A stretch of DNA of 64,000 bases from Cryobacterium sp. (GTDB lineage Bacteria; Actinomycetota; Actinomycetes; Actinomycetales; Microbacteriaceae): the NCBI RefSeq assembly GCF_025463825.1, contig NZ_JAODBG010000055.1:1-64000 (forward strand), in the 5' to 3' direction. This document shows, one piece after another, positions 50,776 to 57,873 of the stretch. Positions within the stretch are counted from its first letter, which is position 1. Each line of letters opens with the position of its first letter. The translations under genes and the position numbers were made by a program. The notes beneath the pieces were generated by a model. It did not search any database and was not told the DNA's origin. It saw only the letters and a program-made list of their open reading frames with translations.

Positions 50776-51255
50776 ATGGATTCCAAAAAAGCGGATCTCG
50801 ACCGGGTAGACCGCGCCCTGCTCCGCGCGCTCTCCGTCAACGCGCGAGCCTCCGGCGCGGCACTGGCCGCCGAGATCGGCGTGGCCGAGTCGACGGTGTC
50901 CCTGCGCTTGCGCCGGCTCCAGCAGCTGGGCCACATCCGCGGTTACCGGGCCAACATCGACCTGGCCGCGCTGGGTGCGTCGCTGCAGGCGCTGATCTCG
51001 GTGCGGCTGGCGAAGCACGTGCGCGACCAGATCGACGACTTCCGCAACGCCGCACCGCACTGGCCCGGCGTGATCGGACTGTTCCACACGGCGGGCGCTG
51101 ATGACTACCTGCTGCACGTCGCCGCCGCGGACGCCTCCGACCTTCGTGATTTCGTCCTGGAGCACCTCGCCGAACATCCGGCCGTGGCCCACACGGAGAC
51201 CAACCTGATCTTCGAGTACGTGGACGGCGACGGCTGGCAGGACCTGGTCAAGTAA
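50776..51255 (+). CDS. Lrp/AsnC family transcriptional regulator
   Basis: A 159-residue regulator of the feast/famine family. The winged helix-turn-helix (about residues 9-57) reads DRALLRALSVNARASGAALA then AEIGVAESTVSLRLRRLQQL (20 residues shown in each), and the C-terminal part has the RAM ligand-binding fold with DDYLLHVAAAD near residue 108. The ATG at 50776 follows gagggcgagc. The gene is alone between the helicase and the arabinose regulator, with no amino-acid gene beside it, so its target is unknown. Confidence 0.93.
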   Translation: MDSKKADLDRVDRALLRALSVNARASGAALAAEIGVAESTVSLRLRRLQQLGHIRGYRANIDLAALGASLQALISVRLAKHVRDQIDDFRNAAPHWPGVIGLFHTAGADDYLLHVAAADASDLRDFVLEHLAEHPAVAHTETNLIFEYVDGDGWQDLVK

Positions 51256-51299
51256 CCACCGGCAGCCCCCACCTGGCCCACCAGGCCCGGCGACACCGC

Positions 51300-51305
51300 G
51301 ATAAT
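51300..51305 (+). promoter_or_regulatory. Candidate -10 element for the leaderless LacI-family gene
   Basis: GATAAT at 51300-51305 is followed by exactly six bases and the ATG at 51312. Confidence 0.45.
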
Positions 51306-51311
51306 CGAGAC

Positions 51312-52325
51312 ATGACTGCTCACTCCGACCCCGAGGACCCCCGGCCGCGCGCGGCAAGCGTGTTCGACGTGGCGAAGGTCGCCGGGGTCTCGCATCAGAC
51401 GGTGTCTCGGGTGCTGAACGACCACCCCAGCCTCCGGGACGCCACCCGGCAGAAGGTGCTCACGGCGATGCGGGAGCTGAACTACCGGCCCAACGCTGCG
51501 GCGCGCGCTCTGTCCTCGAGCCGCTCGCGGATGATCGGCATCCTCTCGACGTCCAGCGGCGAATATGGGCCGGCATCGAGCGTTGCCGCGGCGGAGACCG
51601 CCGCGCGCGGTCGGGGTTACAGCGTGACCATCGCCAACGCGGATGGCCTCGACCCCCTGTCGGTCAACGAAGCGGTCAACCACCTCGCGAACCTCGCCGC
51701 AGAGGGACTCGTGGTGGTGGCGCCGCAGACCCGGGTGCTGGCGGCCCTCTCCGCGTTGTCCATCGGGATTCCCTTCGTCACGCTGCAGGCCAGCGGTCCC
51801 GAAACCCCCGGCGCGCGAGAACTCGACCAGGTGGTCGGGGCGCGCCTGGCCACCGCACACCTCGTGGCACTCGGGCACACCCGGGTCGGGCACATCGCCG
51901 GCCCTCCGGAGTGGCTCGACGCGTCGCAGCGACTCGCCGGCTTCCGGGACGAGCTGGCCCAGCACGGGCTCGGAGCCGACCTCATCGCGTCCGGCGACTG
52001 GAGCGCGGCATCCGGCTACCGGGCGGCGACCGCCCTGCTCGACCAGGGCGTCACTGCGATCTTCGCCGGCAACGACCAGATGGCGCTCGGCGCACTCAGC
52101 GCCGCCACGGCCGCCCGGCTGGAGGTGCCGGGGGACCTCAGCATCGTCGGCTTCGACGACGTCCCCGAGGCGGCGTACTACCACCCGCCGTTGACCACCG
52201 TCCGGCAGGATCTCGCCGAGGCCGGGCGTCGCGCCGTCGCCCTGCTGCTGGGGGAGAGTGACGCCGCCCCGTCGGTGCAGCCCGAGCTGATCGTTCGGGC
52301 CTCGACGGCTCCGCCACGCCGTTGA
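51312..52325 (+). CDS. LacI family transcriptional regulator (probable arabinose repressor)
   Basis: A 337-residue LacI/GalR-type repressor. The helix-turn-helix is at about residues 16-42 (SVFDVAKVAGVSHQTVSRVL, 20 shown) followed by the hinge helix NYRPNAAARAL, then a periplasmic-binding-like effector domain with GHTRVGHIAGP and VGFDDVPEAAY. It lies immediately upstream of the arabinose genes, on the same strand, and a perfect 16-bp palindrome with a central CG sits before the first of them, so it most likely represses the arabinose operon; the ligand is inferred to be L-arabinose or a derivative. Confidence 0.92.
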   Translation: MTAHSDPEDPRPRAASVFDVAKVAGVSHQTVSRVLNDHPSLRDATRQKVLTAMRELNYRPNAAARALSSSRSRMIGILSTSSGEYGPASSVAAAETAARGRGYSVTIANADGLDPLSVNEAVNHLANLAAEGLVVVAPQTRVLAALSALSIGIPFVTLQASGPETPGARELDQVVGARLATAHLVALGHTRVGHIAGPPEWLDASQRLAGFRDELAQHGLGADLIASGDWSAASGYRAATALLDQGVTAIFAGNDQMALGALSAATAARLEVPGDLSIVGFDDVPEAAYYHPPLTTVRQDLAEAGRRAVALLLGESDAAPSVQPELIVRASTAPPRR

Positions 52326-52375
52326 TCGATGCGGCGCCGGCACGTTGTGCCGTACACTCGTCAGAGTGGTCGTTC

Positions 52376-52391
52376 ATGTGATCGATCACAT
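52376..52391. promoter_or_regulatory. Perfect 16-bp palindrome before araB (candidate LacI-family operator)
   Basis: ATGTGATCGATCACAT at 52376-52391 is fully self-complementary with a central CG, as LacI-family operators are. It lies 23 bases before the kinase ATG and about 18 bases after a TACACT -10 candidate (52353-52358). A second inverted repeat, CGGCAC-GTT-GTGCCG, is at 52338-52352. Confidence 0.65.
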
Positions 52392-52414
52392 ACGAGCCAA
52401 AGGAGTCCCGCGCC

Positions 52415-54079
52415 ATGACTGAGCACGCCGCCGCGAGCACTGATTTCGTCGCCACGCCGCCCCCCGCCACCGATCGACAGACGGCGGCCAGGGACGCGAT
52501 CCTCGCCGGGCGCGCCTCCCTCGGAATCGAGCTGGGCTCCACGCGCATCAAGGCCTGCCTGATCGGGGACACCCCGTCCGACGTCCTGGCGGTCGGCAGC
52601 CACGAGTGGGAGAACGCGTTCGTGGACCGGGTCTGGACCTACTCGCTTGAGGAGGTGTGGTCCGGCATCCAATCGGCCCACGCCGCCCTGCTCGCCGACG
52701 TCGAAAAGCAGTACGGCGTACGCCTCACCGGGTACGGCGCGATCGGCGTCTCGGCGATGATGCACGGCTACCTCGCCTTCGATGCGGCCGGCGAGCTCCT
52801 GGTGCCGTTCCGCACCTGGCGCAACACCACGACCGGTCCCGCGGCGGCAGAGCTCACCGAGCTGTTCGGCGTGAACATCCCGCTGCGCTGGTCCGTCGCC
52901 CACCTGCACCAGGCCGTACTCGACTCCGAACCGCACGTTCCGCAACTCGACTTCGTCACCACCCTCGCCGGCTACGTGCACTGGCGGCTCACCGGCCGCA
53001 AGGTCCTCGGCGTCGGCGATGCCTCCGGCATGTTCCCCATCGACGCCGCCACCAAGGACTACGACGCCGAGTTGCTGGCCCGGTACGACGCGCTCGTCGC
53101 CGAGTCCGCCCCCCGATTGGACCTGGCCCGGCTGCTGCCGGAGGTGCTCGTCGCCGGCGCGCCCGCTGGTGCGCTCACCCCGGCGGGCGCGGCGCTGCTC
53201 GACCCATCGGGCGCAGTGCAGCCCGGCGCCGTGCTCTGCCCGCCCGAAGGCGACGCCGGCACGGGCATGGTCGCTACCTGCTCCGTCGCCCCGCGAACGG
53301 GCAACGTCAGCGCCGGCACCAGCATCTTCGCGATGGTCGTTCTCGAACACCCGCTGGCCAGCGTGCACCACGAACTCGACCTCGTCACCACCCCGGCCGG
53401 CGACCCCGTCGCAATGGTGCACTGCAACAACGGCGCCAGCGAGCTCGCCGCCTGGGCGGGCATGTTCGGCCGCTTCGCCACGGCCGCCGGAACCGCGCTC
53501 GACAGCGACACCGTGTTCGACACCCTGTTCAGGGAGGCCCTGGTCGGCGATGCCGACGCCGGCGGCCTGCTGGCCTACAACCACCTCGCCGGTGAGCCGA
53601 TCGCCGGACTCACCGAGGGCCGGCCGCTCTTCGTGCGCACCCCCGACAGCCGGCTCACCCTCGCCAACTTCATGCGCGCCCAGCTGTACGGTGTGTTCGG
53701 CACGCTCAGCCTGGGCATGCGGGTGCTCGCCGACGAGGGCGTCGAACTCGATGCGATGTTCGCGCACGGCGGCCTCTTCCGGACCGCCGGCGTCGCACAG
53801 CGATTCCTCGCCGGCGCCCTGAACGCGCCGGTCTCCGTCGCCGAGACGGCGTCCGAGGGTGGCGCCTGGGGCATCGCGGTCCTGGCCGCGTACACGGCGG
53901 CCGTCTCGGCCGGTTCCGACCTGGACCTCGACGGCTACCTCCGCGAGCGGGTCTTCGGGGACGCGGAATTCGACACCACCCCCGCCGACCCGCTCGACGT
54001 GGCCGGTTTCACCGCATACCTCGACCGTTACGCCGCCGGTCTCGCCATCGAACGCACCGCAGTCGACACTCTCTCTTGA
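52415..54079 (+). CDS. araB: FGGY-family carbohydrate kinase (probable L-ribulokinase)
   Basis: A 554-residue sugar kinase that in this setting should phosphorylate L-ribulose to L-ribulose 5-phosphate. The N-terminus is a 30-residue low-complexity leader, then IELGSTRIKACLI (ATP phosphate-1 loop), RTWRNTTTGPAA, AGTSIFAMVVL (phosphate-2) and HGGLFRTAGVAQRFLAG near residue 450. Sequence similarity to the classical AraB is partial; related proteins are often labelled xylulokinase or ATPase. Function is inferred from its place before araD and araA. The ATG at 52415 follows aaaggag. It is 32 bases upstream of araD. Confidence 0.85.
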   Translation: MTEHAAASTDFVATPPPATDRQTAARDAILAGRASLGIELGSTRIKACLIGDTPSDVLAVGSHEWENAFVDRVWTYSLEEVWSGIQSAHAALLADVEKQYGVRLTGYGAIGVSAMMHGYLAFDAAGELLVPFRTWRNTTTGPAAAELTELFGVNIPLRWSVAHLHQAVLDSEPHVPQLDFVTTLAGYVHWRLTGRKVLGVGDASGMFPIDAATKDYDAELLARYDALVAESAPRLDLARLLPEVLVAGAPAGALTPAGAALLDPSGAVQPGAVLCPPEGDAGTGMVATCSVAPRTGNVSAGTSIFAMVVLEHPLASVHHELDLVTTPAGDPVAMVHCNNGASELAAWAGMFGRFATAAGTALDSDTVFDTLFREALVGDADAGGLLAYNHLAGEPIAGLTEGRPLFVRTPDSRLTLANFMRAQLYGVFGTLSLGMRVLADEGVELDAMFAHGGLFRTAGVAQRFLAGALNAPVSVAETASEGGAWGIAVLAAYTAAVSAGSDLDLDGYLRERVFGDAEFDTTPADPLDVAGFTAYLDRYAAGLAIERTAVDTLS

Positions 54080-54110
54080 GTTGTCCCGCCCTCCCGAAAG
54101 GAATCACCCC

Positions 54111-54821
54111 ATGACTGGCTATTCTCCCGACATCGAGGCGGCGATCGCTCGCACCCGCATCGATGTCGCCACGCTGCACGCGCAGCTGACCAAGTACGGG
54201 CTGGTGATCTGGACCGGCGGCAACATCTCGGGCCGGGTGCCCGGCGCCGACCTGTTCGTCATCAAGCCCTCCGGCGTGGAGTACGACGACCTGACCCCGG
54301 AGAACCAGATCCTCTGCGACCTGGACGGTACGGTCATCGCCGGCACTCCCGGGTCCGACCGGAGCCCCTCCAGCGACACCGCGGCGCACGCCTACGTCTA
54401 CCGCAACATGCCGGAGGTCGGCGGTGTCGTGCACACGCATTCCACCTACGCCACCGCCTGGGCCGCGCGCGGCGAGGCCGTCCCCTGCGTGATCACCGCC
54501 ATGGCCGACGAGTTCGGCGGCGAGATCCCGATCGGGCCGTTCGCCATCATCGGGGACGAGTCCATCGGCCGGGGCATCGTCTCGACGCTCGCCGGCCACC
54601 GCTCACGCGCCGTGCTGATGCAGAACCACGGCGTGTTCACCATCGGCAAGAACGCCAAGGACGCCGTGAAGGCCGCCGTGATGGCCGAGGACGTCGCCAA
54701 GACCGTGCACATCTCCCGCCAGCTGGGCGCGAGCCTCCCCATTCCCCAGACCGCGATCGACTCATTGTTCGACCGCTACCAGAACGTGTACGGCCAAGAC
54801 CCCAAAGGAGCACTGAAGTGA
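54111..54821 (+). CDS. araD: L-ribulose-5-phosphate 4-epimerase
   Basis: AraD epimerises L-ribulose 5-phosphate to D-xylulose 5-phosphate, feeding the transketolase pathway. The 236-residue class II aldolase-fold protein has GGNISGRV near residue 37, [13 protein letters not shown], the zinc-binding [14 protein letters not shown] (two histidines) near residue 108 and the third histidine in [11 protein letters not shown] near residue 170. The ATG at 54111 follows gaaagg. Its last four bases overlap the araA start (GTGA), so expression is coupled. Confidence 0.95.
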   Translation: MTGYSPDIEAAIARTRIDVATLHAQLTKYGLVIWTGGNISGRVPGADLFVIKPSGVEYDDLTPENQILCDLDGTVIAGTPGSDRSPSSDTAAHAYVYRNMPEVGGVVHTHSTYATAWAARGEAVPCVITAMADEFGGEIPIGPFAIIGDESIGRGIVSTLAGHRSRAVLMQNHGVFTIGKNAKDAVKAAVMAEDVAKTVHISRQLGASLPIPQTAIDSLFDRYQNVYGQDPKGALK

Positions 54822-56338
54822 CTAACTCGATCATCCCCGACCTCAAGGCGAACGAGGTCTGGTTCCTCACCGGCAGCCAGGACCTCTACGGCGAGGACAC
54901 CCTGCGCCAGGTCGCCGAGCAGTCCCAGGACGTCGTCGACCAGCTCAACGCGTCCAGCGACATCCCGGTCACCATCGTGTGGAAGCCCGTCGTCAAGGAC
55001 TCCGAGGCCATCCGCCGCGCGATGATCGACGCGAACTCCGCAGAGAACGTCGTGGGCGTCATCGCCTGGATGCACACCTTCAGCCCCGCCAAGATGTGGA
55101 TTCGGGGCCTGGACGCCCTGGCCAAGCCATTCCTGCACCTGCACACCCAGGCCAACGTCGAGCTGCCCTGGGCCGAGATCGACTTCGACTTCATGAACCT
55201 GAACCAGGCCGCCCACGGCGACCGGGAGTTCGGCTATATCGCGGGCCGGATGAACATCCCCCGCAAGACCGTCGTCGGCCACGTGTCGAACCCCGCCGTC
55301 GCCGTGCAGGTGGGCACCTGGACCCGTGCGGCCAGCGGCGCCGCCGCCGTGCGCAACCTGAAGCTCGCGCGTTTCGGCGACAACATGCGCAACGTCGCCG
55401 TCACCGAGGGTGACAAGACCGAGGCCGAGATCCGGTTCGGTGTCTCGGTGAACACCTGGGGAGTCAACGAACTGGTCGAGCGGGTGGATGCCGCCAGCGA
55501 GTCCGACGTCGACGACCTCATCGCCGTCTACCTCGAGGCGTACGACGTCGTACCGGAGCTCAAGCCCGACGGTGCCCGCCACGAGTCGCTGCGCTACGGC
55601 GCCAAGATCGAACTCGGCCTGCGGTCCTTCCTCGAAGAGGGCGGCTTCAGTGCCTTCACGACCAACTTCGAAGACCTCGGCGGCCTCCGGCAGCTCCCCG
55701 GCCTGGCCGTTCAGCGGCTGATGGCCGACGGGTACGGCTTCGGCGGCGAGGGCGACTGGAAGACATCCGTCCTCATCCGCGCGGCGAAGGTCATGGGCGC
55801 CGGCCTGCCCGGTGGCGCCTCGCTGATGGAGGACTACACCTACAACCTGGTCCCGGGCGAAGAGTCGATCCTCGGTGCGCACATGCTCGAGATCTGCCCG
55901 TCGCTGACCACGAAGAAGCCGAGCTTGGAGATCCACGCGCTCGGCATCGGCGGCCGGGAAGACCCCGTGCGCCTGGTCTTCGACACCGACGCCGGCGCGG
56001 GCGTAGTCGTCGCCCTGTCCGACATGCGCGACCGCTTCCGTCTCACCGCGAACGTGGTCGAGGTCATCGACCTGCCCGCACCGCTGCCGCACCTGCCCGT
56101 GGCCCGCGCCGTGTGGAAGCCGGCCCCCGACCTCGCGACGAGCGCCACCGCCTGGATCACGGCCGGAGCAGCCCACCACACCGTGCTGTCCACCGCCGTC
56201 GGCATCGAGGCGTGGGAGGACTTCGCCGAGATCACCCGCACCGAGCTGCTGATCATTGACGAGAACACCACCAAGCGTGGCTTCGCCAATGACGTCAAGT
56301 GGAACGCGGCGTACTACCGCCTGGCCCAGGGCATCTAG
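54818..56338 (+). CDS. araA: L-arabinose isomerase
   Basis: AraA converts L-arabinose to L-ribulose, the first step of the pathway. The 506-residue protein begins with [17 protein letters not shown], typical of the family, and has [13 protein letters not shown] near residue 85, [14 protein letters not shown] near residue 310, and the metal-ligand [15 protein letters not shown] near residue 350. The start is GTG at 54818, overlapping araD by four bases. A 17-bp hairpin follows the stop. No arabinose transporter gene is in the cluster, so uptake must be encoded elsewhere. Confidence 0.97.
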   Translation: MTNSIIPDLKANEVWFLTGSQDLYGEDTLRQVAEQSQDVVDQLNASSDIPVTIVWKPVVKDSEAIRRAMIDANSAENVVGVIAWMHTFSPAKMWIRGLDALAKPFLHLHTQANVELPWAEIDFDFMNLNQAAHGDREFGYIAGRMNIPRKTVVGHVSNPAVAVQVGTWTRAASGAAAVRNLKLARFGDNMRNVAVTEGDKTEAEIRFGVSVNTWGVNELVERVDAASESDVDDLIAVYLEAYDVVPELKPDGARHESLRYGAKIELGLRSFLEEGGFSAFTTNFEDLGGLRQLPGLAVQRLMADGYGFGGEGDWKTSVLIRAAKVMGAGLPGGASLMEDYTYNLVPGEESILGAHMLEICPSLTTKKPSLEIHALGIGGREDPVRLVFDTDAGAGVVVALSDMRDRFRLTANVVEVIDLPAPLPHLPVARAVWKPAPDLATSATAWITAGAAHHTVLSTAVGIEAWEDFAEITRTELLIIDENTTKRGFANDVKWNAAYYRLAQGI

Positions 56339-56349
56339 CCCACGATTGA

Positions 56350-56408
56350 ACACAGCCCCGGTGGTCGGGTTCGGGAGTCGCTCCGGAGCCGGACCACCGG
56401 GGCTGTGT
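56350..56408 (+). terminator. Long hairpin after araA
   Basis: A perfect 17-bp stem (56350-56366 with 56392-56408) with a 25-base GC-rich loop follows the araA stop by 11 bases. There is no T-tract; termination of the arabinose operon is inferred. Confidence 0.7.
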
Positions 56409-56422
56409 GCTGCCGCCCGCGG

Positions 56423-56499
56423 CAACTGTGCCCGGTGCGGACAACTGTGCCCGGTGTGCCGGGTGCACAAGTCCGCAGCGGGCACAGTTGTGGGTCCGC
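56423..56499. repeat. Direct and inverted repeat cluster between araA and cspA
   Basis: The 15-mer caactgtgcccggtg occurs at 56423-56437 and again at 56442-56456; its reverse complement (first 12 bases) is at 56479-56490. Together with flanking gcgga (56437-56441) and tccgc (56495-56499) this makes an imperfect hairpin with a bulge. No gene is present here. Confidence 0.75.
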
Positions 56500-56504
56500 G
56501 CTTT

Positions 56505-56540
56505 AAAAAACAACGCCCCCGCCGAAGCGGAGGCGTTGTT
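56505..56540 (-). terminator. Intrinsic terminator of the cold-shock gene
   Basis: Read on the minus strand, a 14-bp stem with one mismatch (56527-56540 with 56509-56522) and a TTCG loop is followed by six T residues (56510-56505). Confidence 0.9.
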
Positions 56541-56570
56541 GACAGCTGTGTGTAGCTGACGCGGCTCTAT

Positions 56571-56774
56571 TTAGAGGGCGCGGATGTTCTCGGCCTGGGG
56601 ACCCTTGGGGCCCTGGGTTACCTCGAACTCGACCTTCTGGTTCTCGTCGAGCGACTTGTAGCCGTTCGAAGCGATCGCGGAGTAGTGCGCGAAGACATCG
56701 GCGCTTCCGTCGTCGGGAGCGATGAAGCCGAAGCCCTTTTCAGCGTTGAACCATTTCACGGTACCTGTTGCCAT
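56571..56774 (-). CDS. cspA: Cold-shock domain protein
   Basis: A 67-residue single-domain OB-fold protein that binds single-stranded RNA or DNA and acts as an RNA chaperone. RNP-1 is KGFGFI near residue 13 and RNP-2 is VFAHYSAI near residue 27. It begins [20 protein letters not shown] (20 residues), standard for actinobacterial CspA. A gaggag ribosome site precedes the ATG at 56774. It has its own promoter about 75-110 bases upstream and its own terminator, so it is monocistronic. Confidence 0.97.
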   Translation of the reverse strand: MATGTVKWFNAEKGFGFIAPDDGSADVFAHYSAIASNGYKSLDENQKVEFEVTQGPKGPQAENIRAL

Positions 56775-56854
56775 TTTGAAACTCCTCCAGGAGTGTTAGA
56801 AAAGCCCCGACTGTCGAGGCCGTTCGTCGCGGTATTCGTCGTCCGCTTCCGAAA

Positions 56855-56882
56855 GGAATAAGCGCGCACCGACCGGAGTCAA
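56855..56882 (-). promoter_or_regulatory. Candidate promoter of cspA
   Basis: On the minus strand TTGACT (56882-56877) and TATTCC (56860-56855) are 16 bases apart, a good vegetative-type promoter. The implied 5' leader of about 75 nt is AT-richer than the coding region; no known cold-shock leader structure was recognised. The rest of the spacer to 57020 is AT-rich and holds nothing else recognisable. Confidence 0.5.
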
Positions 56883-57020
56883 TGCGTTTTCTAGACGTGC
56901 AAGCACTACAACTACTGCGACAACACTAGCTCACATCGCTCGGTTCAAGTGGAGATCTGTGCGAAAAGAGAATCAAAGTGTTACGAAATTTGACAAAAAT
57001 GCTCAAATCCGCCGGTGAGG

Positions 57021-57863
57021 TCACTGTTCGACGGTGACGAAGTCAATCAGTTGCTCCACCCGGCCAAGCAACGCGGGTTCCAGGTCGGCGTAGGTGCGCA
57101 CCTGGCCGAGGATCCGTTGCCAGGCGCGGGCGATGTCGGCCTGGTCGTCGTGCGGCCAGCCGAGGGCCGCGCAGATGCCGTGTTTCCACTCGATGGAGCG
57201 CGGGATGGTGGGCCAGGCCGACAGATTCAGTCGGGCCGGCTTGACCGACTGCCAGACGTCGACGTACGGATGGCCGACGACGAGAACGTTCTTGCCGTAT
57301 GGTCCGCGGGCCACCGCGTCGGCGATCCGGCTCTCCTTGGAGTTCGGCACCAGGTGGTCGACCAGAACGCCGACCCGGCGGGTCGGAGTGGGCTTGAACC
57401 CGGCCAGGAGCTCGGCCAGGTTGTCGACCCCCTCGATGTACTCCACGACGACGCCCTCGATGCGCAGGTCCGCGCCCCAGACCTTCTCCACAAGCTCCGC
57501 GTCATGGCGGCCCTCCACGAAGATCCGGCTGGCGCGCGCCACGCGCGCCGGGGCGTTCGCCACAGCCACGGAACCCGACGCGGTGCGGGCCCGGGCAGCC
57601 GGAGTTTTCATGGTCGGGTTCACGAGCTCGACGGGCTGCCCGTCGACCAGGAATCCCGCGCCGAGGGGGAACAGCCGGAGCTTGCCGTGCCGGTCCTCGA
57701 GGGTGACGACCTTCTTCTCCACCCGGATCACCGCACCGCAGAACCCGGTGGCCACCTCCTCCACGACCAAGTCGCGCACGGCCTCCTGGTGCGGCACGAC
57801 CCGACGGCCCGCGTCCTTCCAGCCGTCGAAGAGCACGTCCTGGGAGTATCTGTCATCGTTCAC
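57021..57863 (-). CDS. DUF3097 family protein (Toprim-like)
   Basis: A 280-residue actinobacterial protein of unknown function. The N-terminal part (about 1-90) is a beta-rich region with DVLFDGW and VVTLEDRHGKLRLFPLG; the middle has FVEGRHDAELVEKV near residue 115, EYIEGVDNLAELL, VDHLVPNSKESRIAD and HPYVDVWQ near residue 200, a pattern of acidic residues like the Toprim fold of topoisomerases, primases and OLD nucleases. The start is GTG at 57863, only 10 bases after the dnaE2 stop, with no clear ribosome site, so it looks co-transcribed with the SOS mutasome genes and may be translated by re-initiation. A nucleic-acid function is a reasonable inference. Confidence 0.88.
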   Translation of the reverse strand: MNDDRYSQDVLFDGWKDAGRRVVPHQEAVRDLVVEEVATGFCGAVIRVEKKVVTLEDRHGKLRLFPLGAGFLVDGQPVELVNPTMKTPAARARTASGSVAVANAPARVARASRIFVEGRHDAELVEKVWGADLRIEGVVVEYIEGVDNLAELLAGFKPTPTRRVGVLVDHLVPNSKESRIADAVARGPYGKNVLVVGHPYVDVWQSVKPARLNLSAWPTIPRSIEWKHGICAALGWPHDDQADIARAWQRILGQVRTYADLEPALLGRVEQLIDFVTVEQ

Positions 57864-57873
57864 TGGATCGACG

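Noticed and set aside
56775-57020. Cold-shock thermosensor or riboswitch in the cspA leader
   Set aside because: The leader from the best promoter is only about 75 nt and no recognisable conserved structure was found; the promoter alone is supportable.
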